A DNA stretch of 64,000 nt from an uncultured Alphaproteobacteria bacterium (GCA_902574225.1 CACGMO010000002.1:62001-126000); one strand, 5' to 3'. Counted from the first letter of the stretch, positions 26,653 to 36,082 are shown. Notes: a model not told the origin generated them from the sequence alone. Program-made: numbers and translations.

Positions 26653-27630
26653 CTAAAGACAGCCTATGAGCTTTGCTTTCTGAAGTGTTAGGTTGAGTAT
26701 TGTATTAATATAGGGGGTAGGGGAGCATGTTAACTCACCCAACTCTTTTACCGCTATTATAATTGAGTCTATCTCAATCGGTTTACCTGCTTCTATATCT
26801 TGAAGCATAGAAGTTTTATGTGCCCCGACTTTTCTGGCTCCTTCAATTCTCTTTTCAATAGACATATTTATCTTCGCTCCTAATTTTTCAGCTATTATCT
26901 TCGCTTCAGTCATCATTGCTCTTACAATTGCCTCGGTCCCTTGGTCGTTACAAATTTGCTCCAAAGTAGCCCCTGTAAGAGCAGATATTGGATTGAAACT
27001 GAGATTTCCTATTAATTTCAACCAAATTTCATCGCGAATATTTTTTTGAATAGGTGCTCTGAACCCTGCTCTCTTTAAGATGTCAGAGATGAATTTCAAT
27101 CGATCACTTTCGCTCCCCTCGGGTTCACCTAGACTAAATCTGTTTCCAGCGAGATGCTTAATTGTTCCTGGTTTTACTATCTGGCAAGCTGGGTATACAA
27201 CTGATCCTAAAATGTTATCTGGAGGTAGAATGGTATCGATGAGAAGGTTTGGGTCTAAGCACTTTATTTTATAATTTGCATACTGATTATCTAATTTATG
27301 AAAATACCAGTGAGGAATTCCATTCATACAAGTAATTATTGTTGTATCTTTCCCAATAAGAGGTTTCATCGCTTTGAGACTGGGTAAAAGTGCAGGTGAT
27401 TTGATTGTTAGGAAAAGGTAGTCCTGAATTCCTAATGAGTTGGGTTCATCAGTGCAATTAACAATTGAAGTCTTTTCTTCTCCTGTCGGATCAATAAGAG
27501 TGAGGCCATTTTTTTTCATAACCTCTAAATGCTGCCCTCTTGCAATAATGCTCACATTAATACCAATCTTTTCTAAATTTACTGCTAAAAGACCTCCAAT
27601 TGATCCACCTCCAAAGATACAAATTTTCAT
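26653..27630 (-). CDS. 2-dehydropantoate 2-reductase-family protein (PanE/ApbA)
   Basis: 325 residues. ICIFGGGSIGGLLAVNLEK is the Rossmann motif; FLTIKSPALLPSL, MNGIPHWYF, KLIGNLSFNPISALTGATLEQI (catalytic Lys within the KxxxN region) and GKPIEIDSI are family blocks. PanE reduces ketopantoate for pantothenate/CoA synthesis, but this family has many paralogues with other 2-keto-acid substrates, so no symbol is given. The ATG overlaps the stop of the acyl-CoA ligase gene by four bases (ATGA), implying coupled translation and a shared pathway. Confidence 0.8.
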   Translation of the reverse strand: MKICIFGGGSIGGLLAVNLEKIGINVSIIARGQHLEVMKKNGLTLIDPTGEEKTSIVNCTDEPNSLGIQDYLFLTIKSPALLPSLKAMKPLIGKDTTIITCMNGIPHWYFHKLDNQYANYKIKCLDPNLLIDTILPPDNILGSVVYPACQIVKPGTIKHLAGNRFSLGEPEGSESDRLKFISDILKRAGFRAPIQKNIRDEIWLKLIGNLSFNPISALTGATLEQICNDQGTEAIVRAMMTEAKIIAEKLGAKINMSIEKRIEGARKVGAHKTSMLQDIEAGKPIEIDSIIIAVKELGELTCSPTPYINTILNLTLQKAKLIGCL

Positions 27631-29144
27631 TTTTCAAGTCCTAATTTTTTGGCGAGCCCAATTCTTTGTATCTTTCCTGTATTCCCTTTCGGAATTTCAT
27701 CAAGAATTAAGATCTGTCTGGGAATTTTAAAAGTTGTTATTGACTTGGAAAGATGTGTCCTTAAGTCTTTATCATCGATGGTTGCACCATCCTTTAAAAC
27801 TACAGCAGCAGCAATATCCTCCCCCAATTTTTCATGTTTTACTGAAAAACATACAGCTTGGAAGACTGCTTCATGTTTCATAAGAGCTTCGTCAACTTCT
27901 TGAGGAGATATTTTTTCACCTCCTTTATTAATGATTTCTTTAATTCTGCCTGAAATAAATAAAAAACCATCCTCATCGAATTTTCCTAGGTCCCCTGTTT
28001 TAAACCATCCATCAAGAAAGTTTTCCTTATTTGCTTTATCGTTGTTTTTATATCCTTTAGTTACGTTTGATCCCCTAATAACTATTTCTCCGACCGTATT
28101 TGCGATAGTTGTCAGCTTATCATCTCTAAAAAGTGCTATTTCTGGGCCAGCAGATTTACCCACAGACCCCGGTTTTCTGATACTATCCAAAAAATTTGAA
28201 GCCATTTGATGCGAGGCCTCTGTCATCCCATAAGCTTCAATAACAGGGCACTGAAAAGCTTTTTCTAACGCTTCTATTGTAGCTACTGGCATTGCAGCAG
28301 AAGATGACCTAAGCAATCTCAAGCTTGACGCTTGAATTATTTCTTTATTTCTTGAAGCTCTCGATAAGATAGCTTGATACATAGTAGGTACAGCTGTTAT
28401 CCATGTAGGCTTAAAGTTTTTTATATTTCCATAAAAATTTAGCGCATTAAAACCACTAGTACATACCACACTTGAGCCTGTAACAATTGATGATAGTAAA
28501 GAGGCGATCAAGCCATGAATATGAAATAATGGCATTATATTCATGCCTTTGTCTTTTTTTTCAAGCTGAAGCACGCGAGCGATATTCAATGCTGAGGATA
28601 TGATGTTTACACACGAGAGCTGTACCTGTTTAGGCCGAGATGTTGTCCCCGAAGTATGCAATATAAGACAAATATCATCGGCTTTATTTTGATCAAGCAA
28701 ACATTTAGAAGGGGTAGACAATGATTTTATTGAAAGTCTATTTTTTGGAGAATAATTATTTAGGTAGAAGATTTTTATCTTGAGTTGTTTTGCTGCCTCC
28801 AAGAGAGAATTTGATGCATTATAATCGGTAATTATAAATTCACAATCTAAGTCTTCTAAGAAAAACAAGAATTCTTCCTTTGTATAATTCGGGTTTAGTG
28901 GTGATACAGTTACATAATTAGCGAGGGCTAAAAAACTGATAGCATTATCAACCCCGTTGGGCAGTACTAGAGCACAAATTTTATTATTTCCCATATCTAT
29001 TGATGAAAGTTGTTTGCCAAACTCCTCGATTGTTTCTACTAAATCCCCATACTCTAATTTTAATCCGTCTTCACTAAAGAGACATTGACCTCTATGCACT
29101 TTCATTATCTCAACGATTGATTTACCAGTTAAACTTATGACCAA
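27627..29144 (-). CDS. AMP-dependent acyl-CoA synthetase/ligase
   Basis: 505 residues of the ANL superfamily: LILHTSGTTSRPKQVQLS (P-loop-like A3 motif), IMPLFHIHG, EAYGMTEASHQ (A5), GWFKTGDLGKFDEDGFLFISGRIKEIINKGGEKISPQEVDE (A7/A8) and PKGNTGKIQR with the catalytic lysine (A10). It activates a carboxylate to acyl-AMP and acyl-CoA; related proteins include oxalyl- and malonyl-CoA synthetases, but specificity cannot be read. A TTG is taken as start: no ATG occurs before residue 14, and GGAG lies seven bases upstream. Coupled to the PanE-like gene. Confidence 0.85.
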   Translation of the reverse strand: MVISLTGKSIVEIMKVHRGQCLFSEDGLKLEYGDLVETIEEFGKQLSSIDMGNNKICALVLPNGVDNAISFLALANYVTVSPLNPNYTKEEFLFFLEDLDCEFIITDYNASNSLLEAAKQLKIKIFYLNNYSPKNRLSIKSLSTPSKCLLDQNKADDICLILHTSGTTSRPKQVQLSCVNIISSALNIARVLQLEKKDKGMNIMPLFHIHGLIASLLSSIVTGSSVVCTSGFNALNFYGNIKNFKPTWITAVPTMYQAILSRASRNKEIIQASSLRLLRSSSAAMPVATIEALEKAFQCPVIEAYGMTEASHQMASNFLDSIRKPGSVGKSAGPEIALFRDDKLTTIANTVGEIVIRGSNVTKGYKNNDKANKENFLDGWFKTGDLGKFDEDGFLFISGRIKEIINKGGEKISPQEVDEALMKHEAVFQAVCFSVKHEKLGEDIAAAVVLKDGATIDDKDLRTHLSKSITTFKIPRQILILDEIPKGNTGKIQRIGLAKKLGLEK

Positions 29145-29249
29145 AATATCGCTCCAAATTAATTAAACGAATTGCACTAGACCTATATTAATATTTAATA
29201 ATTTGCTACTACTAAAAATATAAACAAAATTCTTTACAAACTAAACGCT

Positions 29250-29606
29250 ATGACTTCAAAAAGACTATCCACTCTTATCCTGTTAACGGTTCTAATTTCG
29301 TGGCCTGTATGTTCATACTCGTCAGACTTTGTTTTCTATTGTGCACCGTGGAAAGAAATAAAGAACAAAAAAACCTTTAAAAATAATTTTTCGATAAAAA
29401 TTAACAATTCCTCCTTATCTATTTTGGGAGGCGACTTAGACACAAAGTTCTTTGAATTAATCTATTCTCATCCCTCATTTTATCTGTTTTCTTCTCCATC
29501 TGGAGTTTTGCTAAATATTAGTAGGGGATCTGATCTCAAAGAAGTAACACTTTGGCAGAATATGAATAATGATCAGTTGTTTTATATTTCAACCTGTAAT
29601 AAATAG
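29250..29606 (+). CDS. Small exported protein of unknown function
   Basis: 118 residues. A classical signal peptide is visible (basic TSKRLST, hydrophobic LILLTVLISWPVCSY, probable cut after SYS/S), followed by about 95 residues with FVFYCAPWKEIKN and a C-terminal ISTCNK; two cysteines remain in the predicted mature part and could pair. No family recognised. It is followed after a few bases by a second small exported protein and then yajC-secD-secF, so it may be transcribed with the export genes. Confidence 0.6.
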   Translation: MTSKRLSTLILLTVLISWPVCSYSSDFVFYCAPWKEIKNKKTFKNNFSIKINNSSLSILGGDLDTKFFELIYSHPSFYLFSSPSGVLLNISRGSDLKEVTLWQNMNNDQLFYISTCNK

Positions 29607-29611
29607 TATTG

Positions 29612-29860
29612 ATGTCTAAGTTTATATATATATGTTTAGCGTGCATTTTTTCGGTATGCGTAAGTTTTGCAAATGAGCAGACTTACAATGGTCTTGTAAA
29701 ACGAGAGATTAAAGAAAAATTAATTCGGGCAAATGAATTGATTAAAAGTAAACGGCTCGATAGATATCGAACTTTTTCAATAATTGTAGATGACCAACTA
29801 GTTTATTGCCATTATGAACAGCCGCGTAAAAAAAGTTTGCCATTGATTATTTGTTATTAA
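29612..29860 (+). CDS. Very small exported protein of unknown function
   Basis: 82 residues. The N-terminus MSKFIYICLACIFSVCVSFA is a signal peptide with a likely cut at SFA-NEQ; the mature part is about 60 residues, basic (KREIKEKLIRANELIKSKR), with two cysteines near the C-terminus (YCHYEQ and ICY end). A TTG lies directly before the ATG. Not recognised. It sits between the other small exported protein and yajC. Confidence 0.55.
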   Translation: MSKFIYICLACIFSVCVSFANEQTYNGLVKREIKEKLIRANELIKSKRLDRYRTFSIIVDDQLVYCHYEQPRKKSLPLIICY

Positions 29861-29894
29861 TCGTTAGAAAGTAAGAAATGCTAGGAGAGAAATC

Positions 29895-30176
29895 ATGAAC
29901 GGATTGGAAAGTTTTATTCCTATAATACTGATATTTGTAATTATGTACTTTTTGTTGATCAGACCTCAGCAGAAAAAAATCAAGGAGCATAAAAATATGG
30001 TCGATAATCTTCGAAGAGGAGATCAGGTGCTAACACAGGGCGGTATTATTGGTAAAATAACGAAGGTTAAAGAAGGTGAAGAAATTGAGGTAGAATTAGC
30101 AAAGGATGTGAAAGTCTCCGTTATAAGATCTACAATTGTAAATGTATTGAGCAAAACTGAGCCAGCAAAAAAATAA
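29895..30176 (+). CDS. yajC: Preprotein translocase accessory subunit YajC
   Basis: 93 residues: an N-terminal membrane segment (FIPIILIFVIMYFLLIRPQQKKIKEH) with the family hallmark FLLIRPQQKK, then GDQVLTQGGIIGKITKV. YajC binds SecDF in the inner membrane. AGGAGAG precedes the ATG. The stop is immediately followed by the secD ATG with no gap. Confidence 0.95.
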   Translation: MNGLESFIPIILIFVIMYFLLIRPQQKKIKEHKNMVDNLRRGDQVLTQGGIIGKITKVKEGEEIEVELAKDVKVSVIRSTIVNVLSKTEPAKK

Positions 30177-31814
30177 ATGCCACAACTTAGTTTCTTTAGG
30201 ATATTGTTTATCGCACTTGTTTGCTTTTCCTCACTTTTGTTTGCGTCACCTAATTTTTTTTATAGCACAGTTGATAAAAAGTTAAATAATTCCACACAGA
30301 CATCCTCATGGCCCGATTTTCTGCCCTCTAATCTTGTAAAACTTGGATTAGATCTCAGGGGCGGTGTATATATGCTACTAGAGGTAAAAACGGATGATGT
30401 GATAAGAGAAAAATTTGATTTCCTTTGGACGGATGTAAGGAGCTCATTGGTTAAAAAAAGGAAAAAACTTGGATCAATAAGAAGAATAGACACCTCAGGA
30501 GACCAACTAAAAATTGAAATTGGCAACCCTGAAAACATTGATTTTGCAATCAAGGAGATAGACAAATTTAACTCTTCAACAGAGTTATTTTCGTCCAGGT
30601 GGTCAGGGTCAGTGCAAAAAGGTATACTAAAAATTAGTTCACTGGAAAATATGATAACAATTACATTTTCTGACGAACAAAAGAGAACTCTTGAAAAGCA
30701 AGTAATCGAGCAATCACTTGAGATCATAAGAAGAAGGGTTGATGAAACTGGTACAAGAGAACCGACTATCCAAAGGCAAGGTAGGAAAAGGGTCTTGGTA
30801 CAAGTCCCTGGTTTGGGTTCAAGTGAAGAGTTGATATCTCTTTTAGGAAAAACAGCAAAGCTTACTTTTAATGAGGTTGTGTCGATAGATAGTAATTCAA
30901 ACGTCCCTGCAAAATTGGATGAAATTGTAGTTGGTTCTGAACAAAACAATGAATTGTTTTATCTTCTTAAAAAACGCCCGGTTGTTTCCGGAGAAAACTT
31001 GACCAACGCACAACCATCTTTTGATGAAAATGGACTACCAGCAGTATCGTTTAATTTTAATCCCTCAGCAGCACTAAAATTTGGAAAGTATACAAAAGAC
31101 AATATAGGCTCGCCATTTGCAATAGTATTGGACGACGTGGTGATTTCAGCTCCCACAATTCGTAGTCATATACCGGGAGGCTCGGGCATAATAACTGGCA
31201 ATTTCTCAGTAGAGGAGAGTAATAGGCTTGCCATTTTGCTGAGAAGTGGAGCACTGCCGGCAGAGATCGAAGTATTGGAATTAAGAACTATCGGGCCTGA
31301 GTTGGGACGCGATAGCATTAACGCTGGGAAATTAGCGGCATTAGTTGGTGGACTTCTCGTTCTAACTTTTATGTGGTTAAGTTATGGTCTTTTTGGCATT
31401 TTCGCAAATGTCGCTTTAATATTGAATATTATCTTAGTTATGGCATTACTATCAATTCTTGGCGCTACACTGACCTTGCCGGGTATAGCGGGGATTGTTT
31501 TGACAATTGGTATGGCAGTGGATGCTAACGTGCTTGTTTTCGAGCGTATAAAAGAAGAGATTAAAAAGAATAGTACTATTTATAATTCAATAAAAATTGG
31601 ATATGAAAAGGCTTTGTCCTCAATTGTTGATGCAAATGTAACTACTATGATAGCAGCTATCATTCTCTTTTTCTTTGGCTCGGGACCAATAAAAGGTTTT
31701 TCAGTGACTTTAGGATTAGGAATAATTACGTCTGTATTTACAGCGTTACTAATAACAAGACTGTTTATCGATCTATATATTTTATTTTATAAGCCAAAAG
31801 TTTTGAGGGTATAA
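30177..31814 (+). CDS. secD: Protein translocase subunit SecD
   Basis: Uses the proton gradient to pull exported proteins through the Sec channel. 545 residues: one N-terminal span, the large periplasmic P1 domain with LGLDLRGGVYMLLEV and IRRRVDETGTREPTIQRQGRKRVLVQVPG, GRSHIPGGSG-like IRSHIPGGSGIITG, and the C-terminal five-span region with GIVLTIGMAVDANVLVFERIKEEI (D-A-N motif). Its ATG abuts the yajC stop and its stop abuts secF, a tightly coupled operon. Confidence 0.97.
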   Translation: MPQLSFFRILFIALVCFSSLLFASPNFFYSTVDKKLNNSTQTSSWPDFLPSNLVKLGLDLRGGVYMLLEVKTDDVIREKFDFLWTDVRSSLVKKRKKLGSIRRIDTSGDQLKIEIGNPENIDFAIKEIDKFNSSTELFSSRWSGSVQKGILKISSLENMITITFSDEQKRTLEKQVIEQSLEIIRRRVDETGTREPTIQRQGRKRVLVQVPGLGSSEELISLLGKTAKLTFNEVVSIDSNSNVPAKLDEIVVGSEQNNELFYLLKKRPVVSGENLTNAQPSFDENGLPAVSFNFNPSAALKFGKYTKDNIGSPFAIVLDDVVISAPTIRSHIPGGSGIITGNFSVEESNRLAILLRSGALPAEIEVLELRTIGPELGRDSINAGKLAALVGGLLVLTFMWLSYGLFGIFANVALILNIILVMALLSILGATLTLPGIAGIVLTIGMAVDANVLVFERIKEEIKKNSTIYNSIKIGYEKALSSIVDANVTTMIAAIILFFFGSGPIKGFSVTLGLGIITSVFTALLITRLFIDLYILFYKPKVLRV

Positions 31815-32777
31815 ATGTTACTTAGAGGCCTATTCAATCAGTCAAAAGAAATAGAATTTTTCAGCTTTTCTAATTTGCTTTCTTATATATCTCTTGGGGC
31901 CATTTTAGTATCCATTACTTTGTTCTTCATTTTGGGGCTCAATTATGGAATAGATTTCCGTGGTGGTACCATGTTTATGGTATCAAGTTCAGAAAATATA
32001 AGGGTTTCAGATGTTCGAAATACATTGAGCAGCTCAAATTTAGGCGATGTTTCTATATCTCAAGCAACTAATCCATTAGAGACTTTGAGTGCTGGAACAT
32101 TAACTAGTACAGATAATATTTTTATAATTAAAGTTGAAAAAACTGAAGGCCAAAATATTGAAACAAAGGTAAAAGCTTTACTGCTAAATAAATTGCCTGA
32201 TATAAAATTCTTACAAATTGAATCCGTTGGATCCAAGGTTTCATCAGAGCTTATAAGAAATGGTGTACTGGCTGTTCTTTTCGCTGTTATTTCAGTTCTA
32301 GTATATATTTGGTTACGGTTTGAGTGGCAATTTGCTCTTGGAGCAGTATTTGCACTAATTCATGACGTTATTTTGACCGTTGGCGTTTTTTCAATCCTTA
32401 GGTATGAATTTAATCTTTCAATAATAGCAGCTTTACTTACAATTATTGGTTACTCATTAAATGACACAGTTGTCGTATTTGATCGCGTGCGAGAAAATCT
32501 CAGAAATTTTAAATCGTTGCCATTACTGAAAGTTTTAAACATGTCGATTAATAATACTTTAAGTAGGACAATTATGACTTCTGTAACAACTTTATTGGCT
32601 CTTTTGGCTCTATATTTTCTAGGTGGCGATGTTATTAGAGGGTTTACGTTTGCTATGATCTGGGGTGTTTTAGTTGGGACTTATTCATCAATTTTTGTAG
32701 CAGCGAAAATTCTCTTGATACTTGATGTTAAACGAAATTGGGATGAAAAAGATTCAAAAGCAGGCACTCAATTTTAA
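31815..32777 (+). CDS. secF: Protein translocase subunit SecF
   Basis: 320 residues. GLNYGIDFRGGTMFMV is the N-terminal SecF signature; the membrane domain carries AVFALIHDVILTVGVFSI and IIGYSLNDTVVVFDRVRENLR, then TLSRTIMTSVTTLLALLALYFLGG. Partner of SecD in the inner membrane. Starts directly on the base after the secD stop. Confidence 0.97.
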   Translation: MLLRGLFNQSKEIEFFSFSNLLSYISLGAILVSITLFFILGLNYGIDFRGGTMFMVSSSENIRVSDVRNTLSSSNLGDVSISQATNPLETLSAGTLTSTDNIFIIKVEKTEGQNIETKVKALLLNKLPDIKFLQIESVGSKVSSELIRNGVLAVLFAVISVLVYIWLRFEWQFALGAVFALIHDVILTVGVFSILRYEFNLSIIAALLTIIGYSLNDTVVVFDRVRENLRNFKSLPLLKVLNMSINNTLSRTIMTSVTTLLALLALYFLGGDVIRGFTFAMIWGVLVGTYSSIFVAAKILLILDVKRNWDEKDSKAGTQF

Positions 32778-32844
32778 CTCACTGAACTGTTGCTAAACAA
32801 ACTATTTATGCTAATAAATGAATATTATTTAAAGGAGATTTAAA

Positions 32845-33444
32845 ATGGCATTTGAACTTAATGATTTGCCTTATAGCCATGACGCCCTTGAGGCTGCCGG
32901 CATGAGCAAAGAAACTTTGGAGTTTCATCATGATTTGCACCACAAGGCTTATGTTGATAATGGTAATAAGCTTATTTCAGGAACTGAGTACGAAAATATG
33001 ACGTTAGAAGAAATAATTACAAAATCGTATGATCCATCGGCAATTGCTCAGTCTGGTATTTTTAATAATGCATCGCAGCACTGGAACCATATGCAGTTTT
33101 GGGAAATGATGGGTCCAAACCAAACGGGGTTACCAAGTGAATTGGCATCAGCTATAGACGATAGTTTTGGTTCTTTTGGAAAGTTTAAAGAAAATTTTTG
33201 TGCTTCAGGAGTTGGACAGTTTGGATCAGGCTGGGTATGGCTTGTAAAATCGAGTGATGGGAGTCTGAAAATTTCAAAGACCGAAAATGGTGTTAATCCG
33301 TTATGCCATGATGAGACAGCTCTTTTAGGATGTGATGTTTGGGAACACTCATATTACATCGATTTCAGAAATAAGAGGCCTGCTTACTTGGAAAATTTTT
33401 TAGATAAGTTAGTTAATTGGGAAAATGTAGCGTCAAGAATGTAG
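32845..33444 (+). CDS. sodB: Superoxide dismutase, iron type
   Basis: 199 residues. Metal ligands are visible in ETLEFHHDLHHKAYVD (first His), SQHWNHMQFWEMM (second His), and DVWEHSYYIDF (Asp and His). The Gln in NNASQHWNH occupies the position characteristic of Fe-SOD rather than Mn-SOD. Removes superoxide in the cytosol. Preceded by a strong AAAGGAGA site; appears monocistronic. Confidence 0.95.
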   Translation: MAFELNDLPYSHDALEAAGMSKETLEFHHDLHHKAYVDNGNKLISGTEYENMTLEEIITKSYDPSAIAQSGIFNNASQHWNHMQFWEMMGPNQTGLPSELASAIDDSFGSFGKFKENFCASGVGQFGSGWVWLVKSSDGSLKISKTENGVNPLCHDETALLGCDVWEHSYYIDFRNKRPAYLENFLDKLVNWENVASRM

Positions 33445-33472
33445 TAGCTAAAACTCCCAACCTTTTTCTATA

Positions 33473-34381
33473 TTGCATCTTAAGTACCTACTTTATTTAA
33501 TTTTAGGGACAGTCATTTGGGGACTGTCCCCAATTTTTTATGATCTCCTATATAATGTCTCTTCAATCGAGATAGTGGCACATCGGTCGTTTTGGTCTGC
33601 AATATTTTTATTTCTTTATCTTTATTTTTTTTTAGGGTTGAATCGTAAATTTTTCCAAAAAGGTTTAGGTGAGTTAGGCTTGCTTTTTTTGGCTGGTATA
33701 TTGATTGCTATAAATTGGTATGGTTTCATTTATGCAGTAACCTCAGGCAATGCACTTCAGGCTTCTCTGGGCTATTACATATTCCCTCTGGTAGCCGTTT
33801 TTCTTGGGATTGTTTTCAACCAAGAAAAATTTACTTTCATTCAAATTCTTGCTATTTGTCTAGTCTTTATATCCGTTGTTTCATTAATTTATATGAATGG
33901 AGAAGTGCCTGGCCTAGCTCTGATACTTGCATTCAGCTTTGGTTTCTATGGCTTGATAAAAAGCAACTTAAAATTAAGTCCTATTTCATCTGTTACGTAT
34001 GAAACGATTTTGATTACACCGTTAGCTATAATAGTGATGATTATCTTCACTGAACCAACTATAAATAGGGAAAATATATTTGCCGATAGCACTTTAATTT
34101 TATTGATATTTTCTGGGCTAATTACCGCTATTCCTCTCGTATTATTTTCTACAGGGACAAAAGTTTTTTCTTATGCCACTGTCGGTTTGGTGCAGTACTT
34201 AAATCCAACAATACAATTTATAATTGCAATCTTTTATTTTGAAGAAGCATTCGAGTTAGGCCATGCAATAGCGTTCTTTCTCATTTGGGTAGCGTTATTT
34301 ATCTATTCTTTTGAGTCAATCTCCAAAGAGCTCAATAAAGATGGTATTAGTGTTTCAACGCTTTCAAAAAAGCTAAAATAA
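33473..34381 (+). CDS. rarD: EamA/RarD-family transporter
   Basis: 302 residues with about ten membrane spans. GTVIWGLSPIFYDLL near the start, EIVAHRSFWSAIFL, GILIAINWYGFIYAVTSGNALQASLGYYIFPLVAVFLG and VGLVQYLNPTIQFIIAIFYFEE are typical RarD blocks. Export of small metabolites is the general role; the substrate is unknown. The frame needs a TTG start, since the first ATG is over 130 residues in. Its 3' end overlaps the convergent LOG-family gene by 79 bases. Confidence 0.83.
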   Translation: MHLKYLLYLILGTVIWGLSPIFYDLLYNVSSIEIVAHRSFWSAIFLFLYLYFFLGLNRKFFQKGLGELGLLFLAGILIAINWYGFIYAVTSGNALQASLGYYIFPLVAVFLGIVFNQEKFTFIQILAICLVFISVVSLIYMNGEVPGLALILAFSFGFYGLIKSNLKLSPISSVTYETILITPLAIIVMIIFTEPTINRENIFADSTLILLIFSGLITAIPLVLFSTGTKVFSYATVGLVQYLNPTIQFIIAIFYFEEAFELGHAIAFFLIWVALFIYSFESISKELNKDGISVSTLSKKLK

Positions 34382-34881
34382 TTTAAAAGGTCTCTGCTAG
34401 CAAATTCTAAAGAAACGAATTGTTCTAGGAGTATCCTGAAATTATCCCAGTAACCATTAATATTTAAGAAAAATATTGGTTTTCTACTAATGTTCAACTG
34501 AAACCAAGTTATTGTTTCAGACACTTCTTCAAGTGTACCAATGCCTCCTGGTAAGCACAAAAAAGCATCTGAATTATCATACATTGTTTTTTTTCTAATA
34601 TGCATGTCATTAGTGATAATTATCTCTCCGTGGTTTTTGTCTATGCCTTCTATCTGTAATAAATGTTTAGGAATTATGCCAAGTACCTCTCCATTATTTT
34701 TATGCACACTTTTAGAGAGTTCCCCCATAAGTCCTAGTGAGCCACCTCCATAAACCAACTTGATTTGATTTTTCGCGAGTTGTTCTCCTAATTTTTCGGC
34801 AGCCTCTTTATAAATTGAGCTATTTCCATTTTTGGAGCCACAGAAGACACAAAGGGATTTTTTTTGTTTTATATTTTTCAT
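34303..34881 (-). CDS. LOG-family protein (cytokinin riboside 5'-monophosphate phosphoribohydrolase-like)
   Basis: 192 residues. LCVFCGSKNGN at the start, KLVYGGGSLGLMGELSK, and LCLPGGIGTLEEVSE (the PGGxGTxxE motif that holds the catalytic Arg/Glu pair region) define the TIGR00730 family. Known members cleave the base-ribose bond of nucleoside 5'-monophosphates. The last 26 codons are read over the end of the convergent rarD gene, an unusually deep overlap, yet both sequences look complete. Confidence 0.87.
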   Translation of the reverse strand: MKNIKQKKSLCVFCGSKNGNSSIYKEAAEKLGEQLAKNQIKLVYGGGSLGLMGELSKSVHKNNGEVLGIIPKHLLQIEGIDKNHGEIIITNDMHIRKKTMYDNSDAFLCLPGGIGTLEEVSETITWFQLNISRKPIFFLNINGYWDNFRILLEQFVSLEFASRDLLNYFSFFESVETLIPSLLSSLEIDSKE

Positions 34882-34959
34882 ATTTTTAAGAGAGCGTTTC
34901 CCACAATTTTTAGTAGTTTTTCATAGAAATCCAGTTTACCCTAAGGACTGGGAGAGCCA

Positions 34960-36054
34960 ATGATTAATTTTATTTTAAAGTATACGGGTACTTATGGGTT
35001 ACTTGCTATTTTGGCAGTTGCAATTGTTACCCCTACTTATTTTTTCTTCACCAACCAGCAAGAGCTGCGTCAAGAGCCTTCAGCAGAAAAACAAGATGTT
35101 AGTGATGAAGAAAAGGTTGTGGAAAAAATAGTTTTAACTGAAGAAACAAAAGAATCTGCCGATGGAACTTCTGACGAGTCAAAACAAAAGGAACCCTCTA
35201 AGCAAGAAAATAAAGAGGCTTTGGAGCAAATTGATAGAGTGTCAGTAGATGTTTTTCGTGTAGATGAGTTTGGAAATATCATATCAGCAGGTAAAGTTTC
35301 AAGGGAAGCCAAAATTGAAATTTTAGCTGATAATAAAAAAATTATCGGAGCTGATAAAACTGAGGCCGATGGAAGCTTTGTTATATTTGGAAAAGTTCAG
35401 AGCACAGGTTTAGTTCAAACTGTCAAAATCAGAGGATTAATTAAGGATAAAGGCGAAGAAAAAATAGTAGACTCAGCTGATTTGTTTTTTGTACTACCTC
35501 AAGTCGAGAAAAGTAATGAAAAAGAGGTAAATAAAATAGAAAAAAAGCCACTAATTGTTAGAGATGACGGAAATGACCTTAAAATTCTTGCGCCAATTCA
35601 AGTGAGTTCCGTTGATAGTATTACATTAGATACGATAAGTTACACTCAGGATTCAAGTACCGAGCTAGCCGGTCGAGCGCGACTTGATAACACGATTAGA
35701 ATTTACTTGAATAATAAATTGGAAAGTGAGGTAAAAGTAAACGAAAGTGGAGCATGGAAAACTACACTGCCAGATATTCAAGCTGGAGTTTACACCCTAA
35801 GGCTTGACGAATTAAACGATAATGGAATTGTCAAAGGTAGGCTAGAGCTGCCTTTTAAAAAAGAAGATGAAGCACTTATTCAAGCTATGGGGGAAGGGAG
35901 CATTACCGTGCAACCAGGAAATAGTTTGTGGAGGATAGCAAGAAAATATTATGGAAAAGGCATACAATATGTTGAAATATTTGAAAGAAATTCTCATCTA
36001 ATAAAAGATCCCGATTTAATTTATCCAGGCCAAGTGTTTTCACTGCCAAACTAA
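34960..36054 (+). CDS. LysM-domain peptidoglycan-associated protein
   Basis: 364 residues. An N-terminal signal anchor (TYGLLAILAVAIVTPTYFFF) is followed by a long Glu/Lys/Asp-rich linker (about residues 35-90), two Ig-like repeats (each with an ADGSF or SGAWKT turn), and a C-terminal LysM domain (VQPGNSLWRIARKYYG and NSHLIKDPDLIYPGQVF). It would be tethered in the inner membrane and bind peptidoglycan in the periplasm. The same architecture precedes ATM1-like ABC genes in other alphaproteobacteria only loosely, so partner relations are uncertain. GGGAGAG before the ATG. Confidence 0.82.
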   Translation: MINFILKYTGTYGLLAILAVAIVTPTYFFFTNQQELRQEPSAEKQDVSDEEKVVEKIVLTEETKESADGTSDESKQKEPSKQENKEALEQIDRVSVDVFRVDEFGNIISAGKVSREAKIEILADNKKIIGADKTEADGSFVIFGKVQSTGLVQTVKIRGLIKDKGEEKIVDSADLFFVLPQVEKSNEKEVNKIEKKPLIVRDDGNDLKILAPIQVSSVDSITLDTISYTQDSSTELAGRARLDNTIRIYLNNKLESEVKVNESGAWKTTLPDIQAGVYTLRLDELNDNGIVKGRLELPFKKEDEALIQAMGEGSITVQPGNSLWRIARKYYGKGIQYVEIFERNSHLIKDPDLIYPGQVFSLPN

Positions 36055-36082
36055 TTTCTGAAAAAGTAGTAATGAAACAACA

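Noticed and set aside
30260-30949. A 229-residue open frame on the minus strand opposite secD.
   Set aside because: It is a shadow of secD: rich in Ser/Leu/Phe with no family features, no ribosome binding site and fully inside a well-conserved gene.
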